This document shows, piece after piece, positions 1-5,590 of a stretch of 7,520 bases of DNA. The position numbers were made by a program, and so were the translations under genes. Below the pieces are notes generated by a model that worked only from the letters and a program-made list of their open reading frames with translations, had not been told where the DNA came from and did no database searches. The stretch is from Lachnospiraceae bacterium (lineage in GTDB: Bacteria > Bacillota > Clostridia > Lachnospirales > Lachnospiraceae). Every line of letters begins with the position of its first letter. Within the stretch, counting starts at the first letter, position 1. Where the stretch lies: the NCBI GenBank assembly GCA_020860745.1, contig JAJBTR010000265.1, positions 1 to 7,520 of the forward strand, written 5' to 3'.

Positions 1-1
1 G

Positions 2-397
2 ATGAATCTGGTTTTGCAGAAGTTTTGTGAGTATTTTGAGGATATTTACGCGGATGCGGATGGGAAATTCATTGAGGAAAATGGTAGAAGAATATTTCTG
101 ATTTTTCTGAAACCGATTATAAACGGACATGGCAATTATTATATTGAAGCACAGACACGGAATATGAAACGAACGGATGTCGTCATTGATTACAGAGGGA
201 ATCCGTTTGTTCTGGAGATGAAGATTTATCACGGTCAGGAATATAACCGGCGCGGTGAGGAGCAGCTGCTGGAATATATGGATTATTATCATCTGCAGAA
301 GGGGTATATGCTGAGCTTCAATTTTAATAAGAAGAAACAGACGGGTGTGAAGCGGATTGCGGTGGGAGACCGGGTGATTGTGGAGGCGGTGGTTTAA
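2..397 (+). CDS. PD-(D/E)XK nuclease-domain protein, C-terminal part (5' end outside window)
   Basis: The frame is open from the left edge to TAA at 395-397 and gives 131 visible residues. The ATG at position 2 is probably an internal methionine, because the visible part starts inside a domain. The nuclease-fold core can be read: E49 in YIEAQTR, D59 in RTDVVIDY, then E72 and K74 in VLEMK, followed by a helix with EEQLLEYMDYY (about 86-96). This D...ExK arrangement matches the C-terminal PD-(D/E)XK domain (DUF1703/PDDEXK_9 type) that usually follows an AAA-ATPase-like domain in a protein of over 500 residues. Such proteins are abundant in gut Firmicutes and Bacteroidetes and their role is not settled; a nucleic-acid-related activity is inferred. 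The catalytic residues are present, so the domain itself is not visibly broken. The N-terminal ATPase cannot be checked here. It is not obviously linked to the genes downstream. Confidence 0.8.
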   Translation: MNLVLQKFCEYFEDIYADADGKFIEENGRRIFLIFLKPIINGHGNYYIEAQTRNMKRTDVVIDYRGNPFVLEMKIYHGQEYNRRGEEQLLEYMDYYHLQKGYMLSFNFNKKKQTGVKRIAVGDRVIVEAVV

Positions 398-402
398 AAA
401 TA

Positions 403-446
403 CTCCGTGAGGATGTACCCACGGGGAGAATCTGCTGCATTTTTTT
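403..446 (+). terminator. Possible terminator after the nuclease-domain gene
   Basis: A CTCCGTG arm (403-409) pairs with CACGGGGAG (420-428) through a 7-bp stem with one bulged G, six bases after the stop codon. A run of seven T starts at 440, about 11 bases beyond the hairpin, which is further than in a canonical intrinsic terminator. It is plausible but weak. Confidence 0.4.
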
Positions 447-466
447 AAAAAAACAGGTTTGACAGC

Positions 467-496
467 TTGACATTTTTCCCTGGCACGCCAAAATAA
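467..496 (+). promoter_or_regulatory. Possible promoter of the 4-hydroxybutyrate dehydrogenase gene
   Basis: A perfect -35 hexamer TTGACA lies at 467-472. About 17-18 bases downstream there is only a poor A-rich -10 (AAATAA, 491-496). A small dyad TGGC-AC-GCCA (481-490) sits in the spacer and could be an operator. A start here would leave an untranslated leader of roughly 170 bases before the ATG at 676. That leader contains a TTCATG/CATGAA inverted repeat (605-610 and 625-630) but no riboswitch that I recognise. Confidence 0.35.
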
Positions 497-675
497 CGAT
501 ACGAAAACAGAAAACAAAACAAATCCGAATACATTTGCGGCATTATTGTAGCAGATGTATTTTTGGTGTCCGAAAATAGATTGATAACTGCACGGAAAAC
601 ATCATTCATGGACTGGCGGGCATGCATGAAAACGACCTTACAGGTTAGGCAGATTAGAAAAGAGGAGAGACGAAA

Positions 676-1317
676 ATGAAACAGTTTATGGTAAAACCGG
701 AAATATACCGCTATGACACAGCGAAAGCATTCGCAGAGGAATTTCACATTGGTAAAGATGACCTGGTCATCACAAATGAATACATCTATCAGCCCTATTT
801 CGGCGCACTGAATCTGGAATGCGAAGTGATCTGCCAGGAAAAATACGGCGCGGGGGAGCCTTCCGATGACATGGCGGAGGCGATTTACAAGGATATCAAG
901 GGCAATCCGAAGCGGATTATCGCCATCGGCGGCGGTACGGTTATAGACATCAGTAAGCTCTTTGCGCTGAAGAATGTGTCCCCGATTCTGGATCTCTATG
1001 ACGGGAAACTGGAGATTGTCAAGGATAAGGAACTGATTCTGGTGCCGACCACCTGCGGCACCGGTTCCGAGGTGACCAATATCGCGATTCTGGCACTGAA
1101 CAGCCGCGGCACGAAGAAGGGTCTGGCGGTGGACGAGATGTACGCGGACAAAGCGGTTCTGATCCCGAAGAAGCCGCTGCATGAGTACGGCGTCACAGAG
1201 CAGGATCTGGCGGACTTTACCGAGTCCGTCATGGTGAATCAGGGAAGACTGATGGCGAATAACTTCGTGGAGCTGGATAAGGACAGGGTGTACAAGATTT
1301 ATAAGGAACTCTGGTAA
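676..1317 (+). CDS. 4hbD: 4-hydroxybutyrate dehydrogenase (iron-containing ADH family), internally deleted
   Basis: The family reduces succinic semialdehyde to 4-hydroxybutyrate with NAD(P)H, the step after GabT in clostridial GABA fermentation. The ATG at 676 follows a good AGGAG (663-667). The N-terminal dinucleotide-binding half is clear: QEKYGAGEPSDDM (54-66), IIAIGGGTVIDISK (81-94) and VPTTCGTGSEVTN (123-135). Residues from about 166 (KPLHEYGVTEQDL) match the extreme C-terminus of the family. Full-length homologues are about 370 residues; this one has 213. The join falls at VLIPKKPLHEYG (residues 161-172, near base 1168). The missing stretch of about 155 residues would contain the DALIHATEA-like and H-rich HALSYP/HGEAN-like segments that supply the Asp and His metal ligands, so catalysis as an ADH is very unlikely. 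The frame is preserved. Identity as 4-HB dehydrogenase rests on remembered resemblance to the clostridial enzyme plus gabT in the neighbourhood; another iron-ADH subfamily is possible. Confidence 0.8.
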   Translation: MKQFMVKPEIYRYDTAKAFAEEFHIGKDDLVITNEYIYQPYFGALNLECEVICQEKYGAGEPSDDMAEAIYKDIKGNPKRIIAIGGGTVIDISKLFALKNVSPILDLYDGKLEIVKDKELILVPTTCGTGSEVTNIAILALNSRGTKKGLAVDEMYADKAVLIPKKPLHEYGVTEQDLADFTESVMVNQGRLMANNFVELDKDRVYKIYKELW

Positions 1318-1351
1318 AATATGAATCCCAATTTTGATAGATATGATAGAC

Positions 1352-1396
1352 GCCATGCGGGTATATTCAGTCAGAATATACCCGCATGGCAGTTTT
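1352..1396 (+). terminator. Strong hairpin after the dehydrogenase gene
   Basis: A perfect 17-bp inverted repeat (1352-1368 with 1374-1390) is separated by a 5-base loop, AGTCA. It begins 35 bases after the dehydrogenase stop and is followed by AGTTTTA, a short T tract. It lies between two convergent genes, so it probably ends the plus-strand transcript. No T tract follows it in the minus direction. Confidence 0.6.
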
Positions 1397-1440
1397 ATGC
1401 AAAAATAAATTCATGCTTTGGATTTGCATAATTTTTGCAT
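1397..1440. repeat. Inverted repeat between convergent genes
   Basis: ATGCAAAAAT (1397-1406) and ATTTTTGCAT (1431-1440) form perfect 10-bp arms around a 24-base centre. The centre holds a further TTTGCAT (1423-1429), so the left arm could pair with either right-hand copy. It lies 16 bases past the regulator's stop codon and may help end the minus-strand transcript, although no long T run follows. A protein-binding site is an alternative. Confidence 0.45.
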
Positions 1441-1455
1441 GGGAGGATTGGTATA

Positions 1456-2568
1456 TCAGTCAAAAATACGTAGAAAACTCCTGATCTGCAACGCCAGTTG
1501 CAGCTGAAATATCTCATTTCCGTCATCAAAATCCAGATCAAGCAGTTCCCGGATTTTGTTAATCCGGTAATTGACCGTGTTCCGGTGACAGGACAGTGCG
1601 TCGGCGGCTTTTGCCAGATGGCGGTCATATTTTAAATAGGCTTCCAGAGTTTCCAGATAGTTTCCCCCGTGTGAGGCATCGTAGTCTTCCAGTAAGCCCA
1701 ATTGTCTGCGGTAATATTCCCGCAGTGTGTTACGATCCCGCGCTTCGAGCAGGACAGAAAAACAGCCCAGATCGTCAAAGCGGAGGCAGTGGTTATTCCT
1801 GGGCACTGTTTGTGCGCTTTCCTTGTTTCCTGCACTTCTGACGGAGCTCGATTCGACTGCGATCAGCTCCGCGATGTGTGTTTCGGCAGCTGCAGCCGCT
1901 GCATTGTGCCATATGATGACAAATTGTCCTTGGTATTCAAACAGGACGAAATTAAGATTCCGGCCGGAAGGACAGAACGTGGCGGCTCGGCGGAGCAGGC
2001 GGTCGCACTGGTCAGGTGCTTCCGGTGCGCAGTCCGCAGAGATGGCGGCCGCGGTATAGGAATCGGACAGCATGCAGGAATAACTTTCCAGGACCTTTGC
2101 TGCCCTCATCGGCAGCTCGTCTTCCTGAAGAATGGACAGAAAAGCGTTTTCGATGTTATATTTCCGCTCCCGGTACGCAAAAATCCGGTTGCAGTAGGTC
2201 TGTGTCAGATTTGACAGATGAATTTCCCAGGGGACGGTCAGCAGCGGAAAGTGGTACTGGTCGCACAACGCTGTCACTTCCGGGGAAATATCTTCTTCCA
2301 TAATATATTTTCCGGTATTTAAGATCAGTCCGCTGGTCTCTTTTTCGATCAATGCATTTATGAAAGCTGTCAGCCAGTTTTCCCCAAAGGAGGAAGCAAA
2401 ACCGGTGCTGATCACCAGTTCGTCTCTCTCCAGAAAAGAGGTGTTGCCGATGTCCTCGGCGATGTAGAACCAGTTGACAATCCGATCCATACCGTTTTCT
2501 CCGGCGATCAGTTTCATCTTGTATTGTTGTTTCGTGTCGCTGTAGAGATCGCTTACTAATATGGGCAT
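1456..2568 (-). CDS. PucR-family transcriptional regulator (likely regulator of the GABA locus)
   Basis: The protein has 370 residues and appears intact. Residues 1-130 match the PucR N-terminal ligand-sensing domain (MPILVSDLY start, RDELVISTGFA at 48-58, EKETSGLILNTG at 75-86, FPLLTVPWE at 107-115). A poorly conserved central region follows (about 135-275), with an alanine run at 223-228. The C-terminal PucR helix-turn-helix is clear at about 303-365, with ETLEAYLKYDRHLAKAADAL then CHRNTVNYRINKI. The frame stays open upstream to 2772, but the start is placed at 2568 because MPILVSDLY is the family's normal start, an AAAGATGG-like ribosome site precedes it, and a good promoter lies at 2665-2693. 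PucR proteins are usually ligand-responsive activators of neighbouring catabolic genes, so divergent gabT is the natural target (inference). The central domain seems somewhat shorter than usual around 237-262, so a small internal loss cannot be excluded. Confidence 0.88.
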   Translation of the reverse strand: MPILVSDLYSDTKQQYKMKLIAGENGMDRIVNWFYIAEDIGNTSFLERDELVISTGFASSFGENWLTAFINALIEKETSGLILNTGKYIMEEDISPEVTALCDQYHFPLLTVPWEIHLSNLTQTYCNRIFAYRERKYNIENAFLSILQEDELPMRAAKVLESYSCMLSDSYTAAAISADCAPEAPDQCDRLLRRAATFCPSGRNLNFVLFEYQGQFVIIWHNAAAAAAETHIAELIAVESSSVRSAGNKESAQTVPRNNHCLRFDDLGCFSVLLEARDRNTLREYYRRQLGLLEDYDASHGGNYLETLEAYLKYDRHLAKAADALSCHRNTVNYRINKIRELLDLDFDDGNEIFQLQLALQIRSFLRIFD

Positions 2569-2664
2569 GCGTGTACCATCTTTCTTAACATTTTTTATGA
2601 GGTTTCGGAATGTGTATGGAACTATAATTATTGCACTCAGGGTCTCCTGTTTTCGGTATTTCCT

Positions 2665-2693
2665 ATTGTAACAGGATTGATTTGTGCTGACAA
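2665..2693 (-). promoter_or_regulatory. Promoter of the PucR-family regulator
   Basis: Read on the minus strand, TTGTCA (2693-2688) and TACAAT (2670-2665) are separated by exactly 17 bases, a good sigma-A type promoter. Transcription would begin near 2658, giving a leader of about 90 bases before the ATG at 2568. This supports the shorter start chosen for the gene. Confidence 0.65.
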
Positions 2694-2730
2694 CATAAAA
2701 AACGGTGGAAAATTTGGGCTGAAAACCTAT

Positions 2731-2758
2731 TTTGTACCGGATGCGATTGTAATATAAT
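2731..2758 (+). promoter_or_regulatory. Plus-strand promoter just upstream of a terminator
   Basis: TTTGTA (2731-2736), a 16-base spacer and a perfect TATAAT (2753-2758) form a sigma-A-like promoter facing gabT and divergent from the regulator's promoter. Its predicted start, near 2765, lies at the base of the hairpin at 2768-2798, so transcripts would be stopped almost at once. Confidence 0.45.
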
Positions 2759-2767
2759 ACAAACATC

Positions 2768-2808
2768 GGCAAAGGGGTCGGAGGAGGATTCCTTTGCCCT
2801 TTTTGTTT
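2768..2808 (+). terminator. Intrinsic terminator (or attenuator) upstream of gabT
   Basis: GGCAAAGG (2768-2775) and CCTTTGCC (2791-2798) form a perfect 8-bp stem with a 15-base purine-rich loop that contains GGAGGAGG. CTTTTTGTTTT follows directly. This is the canonical form of a rho-independent terminator on the plus strand. No gene ends just before it. It is either an attenuator on the promoter at 2731-2758 or the remnant terminator of a lost gene. The rest of 2569-2995, apart from the promoters and dyads listed, shows no gene. Confidence 0.65.
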
Positions 2809-2881
2809 TCATGTATCGTATCGTTATGAAATTAAAAAAGCGGCAGCCGCAACACGAACTAATGAGTGCAAACGAGGAAAG

Positions 2882-2897
2882 TACATGCTGGCATGTA
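2882..2897. promoter_or_regulatory. Upstream dyad in the gabT control region
   Basis: TACATGC-TG-GCATGTA is a perfect 7-bp inverted repeat with a 2-base centre. It is centred about 62 bases before the expected gabT transcription start, a usual place for an activator site. PucR binding is a guess from context. Confidence 0.4.
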
Positions 2898-2913
2898 TTT
2901 GACGGGTGACGAA

Positions 2914-2945
2914 TTGGATCATGAATCACAGATTCATGATATAAT
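2914..2945 (+). promoter_or_regulatory. gabT promoter with a 23-bp dyad in a long spacer
   Basis: A perfect -10 TATAAT (2940-2945) has no -35 element at 17 bases. The nearest is TTGGAT (2914-2919), with a 20-base spacer. A perfect palindrome, ATCATGAATC-ACA-GATTCATGAT (2918-2940), fills that spacer. Transcription would start near 2952, about 44 bases before the gabT ATG. A dyad centred in an overlong spacer is the layout used by MerR-type activators. It would also suit a repressor, or an activator compensating for a poor -35. No MerR gene is present in the window. Confidence 0.55.
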
Positions 2946-2995
2946 CACGCATCGTGTCCCGGCAGCGCAAATCTGAAAAACAGGAGGAGCAGACA

Positions 2996-4126
2996 ATGTT
3001 GAGAACTGATTTACCGCAGATCATCACGGAGACTGTGCCGGGACCGAAGGCGCAGGAGATGATCGCCAGAAGAAAGGCGGCGACTCCGTCTGTTATCGGA
3101 TGTATGTATCCGGTCGTCATTGAGCGCGGCGAAGGCGCTATGATCGAGGATGTGGATGGCAACAAGTTCCTGGACTGGATCGGCGGCGTCGGCGTTTTGA
3201 ATATCGGATTTTCCCAGCCGGAGGTTGTGGAAGCAGTGAAAGAACAGGCGGACAAGTATTTCCACGGTATGTTTAACATCGTGACCCATGAGGGGTACGT
3301 GGCTCTGGCGGAAAAACTGTCACAGATTGCCCCGGTAAAGGGCGATAAAAAGAAAGCGTTTTTCGCAAACAGCGGTGCGGAAGCGGATGAGAATGCGGTG
3401 AAAGTAGCCAAAGCTTTCACAAAGAGAAACAATATTATTGTTTTCTCCGGCGCATTCCACGGACGCACTCTTCTGACTATGTCCATGACATCCAAGAAAG
3501 CTTACGCTGTCGGCATGGGACCATTCCCGGACGGTATTTACCGTGCAACTTTCCCGTACTATTACCGTAATCCGGAAGGCATGCCTCAGGAGGCAGCCTG
3601 CGATTACTATATCAAATCTATTAAGGATGTGTTCGAACAGTGCGCTCCGGCCAACACCATCGCAGCCATCGTGGTGGAGCCGCTGCAGGGTGAGGGCGGA
3701 TTTATCCCGGCTCCGATCGAGTGGATCAGGGCGGTTCGTCAGATCTGCGATGAGAACGGCATCATGCTGGTAGCCGATGAGGTGCAGAGCGGATTCTGCC
3801 GGACAGGCCGGATGTTTGCCTCCGAGTATTGGGCGGAGACGGGCGTGCAGCCGGATATCATTGCAACGGCAAAATCCATTGCAGCGGGCGTACCGTTCTC
3901 CGCGATCATTGCCCGCGAGGAGATCATGGAGGCGCCTGCGCCGGGAACCATCGGCGGCACATACTGCGGCAACGCGCTGGCCTGCGCAGCATCCTTAAAG
4001 ACCATCGAGATTATGGAGCGGGATCATCTGGCAGACCGGTCTCTGGAAAATGGTAAGGATGAGCCCCCGGAAACATCAGTTTTCCCGGGGGTCATTGCTT
4101 TTTACCCCTTTTTTGTGGTAGGATAA
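2996..4126 (+). CDS. gabT: 4-aminobutyrate aminotransferase, C-terminally truncated
   Basis: This is a class-III PLP aminotransferase. GabT moves the amino group of GABA to 2-oxoglutarate, giving succinic semialdehyde and glutamate in the cytoplasm. Start 2996 is set by AGGAGG at 2982-2987; an in-frame GTG at 2954 lacks such a site. Recognisable segments are ANSGAEADENAVK (124-136, cofactor phosphate binding), FSGAFHGRT (150-158), VVEPLQGEGG (226-235), VADEVQSGF (259-267, with cofactor-binding D261) and ATAKSIAAG (290-298, with K293 the expected Schiff-base lysine). GGTYCGNALACAA (320-332) is also present. Homology stops near residue 350-354, after MERDHLADRSLENG. The remaining ~22 residues are encoded by the terminator hairpin and its T tract and end at TAA 4124-4126. 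Family members are usually about 430-450 residues, so roughly 90 residues are gone, including the C-terminal domain with a conserved substrate-binding arginine. Activity is doubtful. Another omega-aminotransferase specificity is possible. Confidence 0.85.
   Translation: MLRTDLPQIITETVPGPKAQEMIARRKAATPSVIGCMYPVVIERGEGAMIEDVDGNKFLDWIGGVGVLNIGFSQPEVVEAVKEQADKYFHGMFNIVTHEGYVALAEKLSQIAPVKGDKKKAFFANSGAEADENAVKVAKAFTKRNNIIVFSGAFHGRTLLTMSMTSKKAYAVGMGPFPDGIYRATFPYYYRNPEGMPQEAACDYYIKSIKDVFEQCAPANTIAAIVVEPLQGEGGFIPAPIEWIRAVRQICDENGIMLVADEVQSGFCRTGRMFASEYWAETGVQPDIIATAKSIAAGVPFSAIIAREEIMEAPAPGTIGGTYCGNALACAASLKTIEIMERDHLADRSLENGKDEPPETSVFPGVIAFYPFFVVG
4063..4103 (+). terminator. Terminator lying inside the 3' end of the truncated gabT frame
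   Basis: CCCCCGG (4064-4070) pairs with CCGGGGG (4085-4091), and AAA pairs with TTT after a bulged C. The loop is CATCAGT. A T5 tract (4099-4103) follows after a short gap, and a second T6 tract lies further on. It is presumably the original gabT terminator, now read as codons. Confidence 0.65.
4095..4124 (+). promoter_or_regulatory. Weak candidate promoter for the hypothetical gene at 4158
   Basis: TTGCTT (4095-4100), an 18-base spacer and TAGGAT (4119-4124) fit a sigma-A promoter only loosely. They lie just past the gabT terminator and would begin a short leader before the ribosome site at 4142-4149. Confidence 0.25.
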
Positions 4127-4157
4127 GAGTACGTGAGCATGAGGGAGGTGCAGTGTG

Positions 4158-4751
4158 ATGTTTGAACTGATTATTATCATTGTTGTGATTGCCGCGTTTG
4201 TTTTTTCCCGTTCGTCGAAGAGAAAAGCCGCGGGAGATGCACGAAAGAAAAATGATGTCCAGGGGAAGAACCTTTCTTCTGAGTCATTTGGTGCGGGGAC
4301 GGATACAAAGCTGTCTCATGTTAAACAGGCAAAGCCGAATCAGCCGAAGCCGGGAACCAGGACGGCAAAGCCAAACAAACCAAAGCCGGGCACCCGGACA
4401 GCGAAACCGAATACGCCGAAGCCGGAGCAAACCCGGAGAAAGCCGGAACAGCCTGCGGATAAGAATCAGAAAGCGCGCTATCAGGCGTACAAAGAAGCAA
4501 AGCAGAGCGGTCAGAGTGCATCGGCGTTTGCACAGCAGATGTATGTGGATGACATCCTGGAATCCGCACGTGAAAACACCCGGGAAGTGCAGATTGACAA
4601 TGACATGGATACCATTGAGATCGGCGACCTGTTGGAGAAGGTGCAGAAGAATATTGTCATGGGACCGGACGACACCCTGAAATTCCAGCGGGATTTTCTC
4701 GCGGAGGGAATGGATTTTCTGAACCGATGCACCGCGATGCCGGAGAATTAG
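4158..4751 (+). CDS. Membrane-anchored hypothetical protein with Lys/Pro repeat linker
   Basis: The protein has 197 residues. I do not recognise the family. The ATG at 4158 follows an excellent AGGGAGGTG (4142-4150); the GTG one codon earlier is less likely. A single membrane segment occupies about residues 2-17 ([15 protein letters not shown]) and is followed at once by SRSSKRK, so by the positive-inside rule the body should be cytoplasmic. Residues 59-94 are three copies of a 12-residue [12 protein letters not shown] unit, the third diverged. This is a strongly basic, disordered linker. Residues about 100-125 are polar and helical ([20 protein letters not shown]). The C-terminal ~70 residues are acidic and look folded, with [16 protein letters not shown] then [20 protein letters not shown]. 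The DUF1653 gene follows after 55 bases without an evident terminator, so co-transcription is likely. No function is assigned. Confidence 0.75.
   Translation: MFELIIIIVVIAAFVFSRSSKRKAAGDARKKNDVQGKNLSSESFGAGTDTKLSHVKQAKPNQPKPGTRTAKPNKPKPGTRTAKPNTPKPEQTRRKPEQPADKNQKARYQAYKEAKQSGQSASAFAQQMYVDDILESARENTREVQIDNDMDTIEIGDLLEKVQKNIVMGPDDTLKFQRDFLAEGMDFLNRCTAMPEN
4332..4439 (+). repeat. Three tandem 36-nt coding repeats
   Basis: Three consecutive 36-base units encode [24 protein letters not shown] and [12 protein letters not shown]. Synonymous differences between the first two units show they are not a recent copy. They encode the basic linker of the membrane-anchored protein, and a partial fourth unit (KPEQP) follows. 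Confidence 0.8.
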
Positions 4752-4806
4752 ATATAAAATAAACCAGCTGCTCATGCAGTCAGGCAGCAGAAAAGAGGGA
4801 TTGAAA

Positions 4807-5415
4807 ATGGCGCAGGGAAATCCTATGCCGGGAGAGAAGTATCTCCACTTTAAGAATCGTATGTATCAGGTGATAGCGGTGGCATATCACTCAGAGACAA
4901 TGGAACCGTATGTGGTTTATCAGGCACTGTATGGAGATTTTAAAACCTATATCCGGCCTTATGGCATGTTTGTCAGTGAGGTGGATCATGAAAAATATCC
5001 GGATGTGAAGCAGAAGTATCGTTTTCAATATATGCCGGAAACGCGATGGGGAAACTCATCGGAATGCGGTGTTTCCGGAGCGGGAGCAAGATCTGCGGAA
5101 ATAAATGGGAAGGAACGGTCCAATTCGGATGTACCGGTAAAAGCTGACGTGAAAACACAGTTCGATGCAGGACAACAAATGAATTCCGCAACAGAGAAAC
5201 AGTTCCCGGCAGGAGTACAGGTGAAAAATGCGGAGGAGGAACAGCGTCCGCAGCGTGTACTGAAGGTTTTGAGGGCAGGGGAAAAAAGAAAGGATTCGCC
5301 GGATGCTCCGGTTTCCACTGCAGAAGAGCCGGAGGAAAAAATGAACCCCTGGCTGGAAAAATTCCTTGACGCGAAAGGGTTCGAGGAAAAGTACAGGATT
5401 GTCTGCGATATGTAG
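4807..5415 (+). CDS. DUF1653-domain protein, interrupted by an in-frame TAG
   Basis: The ATG at 4807 follows GAGGG (4795-4799) with seven bases of spacing; an in-frame ATG at 4774 lacks a comparable site. Residues about 8-70 form a DUF1653 domain: [34 protein letters not shown] and [15 protein letters not shown]1653 is a small beta-rich domain of unknown function. Residues about 78-180 form a long, low-complexity, charged linker. From about 183 ([20 protein letters not shown]) a helical C-terminal module begins, but TAG at 5413-5415 stops it after residue 202. The same frame then continues for 47 sense codons (next entry), so the natural protein was about 250 residues. It lies 55 bases after the membrane-anchored gene and is probably in the same transcript. 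The N-terminal domain could still be made, but the C-terminal module is split. Confidence 0.82.
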   Translation: MAQGNPMPGEKYLHFKNRMYQVIAVAYHSETMEPYVVYQALYGDFKTYIRPYGMFVSEVDHEKYPDVKQKYRFQYMPETRWGNSSECGVSGAGARSAEINGKERSNSDVPVKADVKTQFDAGQQMNSATEKQFPAGVQVKNAEEEQRPQRVLKVLRAGEKRKDSPDAPVSTAEEPEEKMNPWLEKFLDAKGFEEKYRIVCDM

Positions 5416-5559
5416 AGAGATATCACGGACCGTCTGATTGACGATATAGCGGTGGTCATGGATCTGGCCATCCCGGAGGGAGATCTGATCGATCGCTATG
5501 GGCAGTTGAAATACTGTATGCGTACCAGGCAGAAGTATGAGATGGGGCGGCTGCGCTAG
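5416..5559 (+). pseudogene. Severed C-terminal part of the DUF1653 protein
   Basis: Immediately after the TAG at 5413-5415 the same frame stays open for 47 codons to a second TAG (5557-5559). It reads [20 protein letters not shown], then [14 protein letters not shown], then [12 protein letters not shown]. This is the expected helical end of Lachnospiraceae-type DUF1653 proteins, where the usual motif is a ITD..I..MAV.LD segment followed by RYEQLK and a final K.E..RLR. No deletion or frameshift is needed, so one substitution (for example CAG to TAG) explains the interruption. There is no ribosome site for separate translation. Confidence 0.75.
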
Positions 5560-5590
5560 TGTGACACACTGGAAGAGGGGAGAAACCATA

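Noticed and set aside
445..1356. Long minus-strand open frame (303 codons) over the dehydrogenase
   Set aside because: It is antisense to a gene with clear iron-ADH motifs, lacks recognisable domains and a good ribosome site, and crosses the 17-bp hairpin.
2569..2772. Upstream extension of the PucR-type protein to an ATG at 2772
   Set aside because: The extra 68 residues do not resemble the family, lack a ribosome site and contain the gene's best promoter (2665-2693).
2836..2853. GCGGCAGCCGC next to an A6 run as a minus-strand terminator
   Set aside because: A usable loop leaves only a 4-bp stem and no gene ends beside it on that strand.
2889..2903. Sigma-54 type promoter (TGGCA...TTG) upstream of gabT
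   Set aside because: The -12 GC is missing at the right spacing, and PucR-family proteins are not sigma-54 activators.
2926..3495. Minus-strand frame of 189 codons over gabT
   Set aside because: It is a shadow of gabT in a GC-richer gene; no motif or ribosome site.
4332..4439. 36-nt repeats as a CRISPR-like array
   Set aside because: The units are directly adjacent without spacers, are in one reading frame and encode a regular 12-residue repeat.
4189..4680. Arg/Ser-rich alternative frame over the membrane-anchored gene
   Set aside because: Low-complexity composition created by frame-shifted reading of the Lys/Pro repeats; the frame at 4158 has the strong ribosome site and membrane segment.
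5413..5415. TAG read as pyrrolysine or as general stop recoding
   Set aside because: The neighbouring gene contains TAA, TGA and TAG in the same situation, other genes end normally with TAA and TGA, and no suppressor tRNA or pyl gene is in the window.
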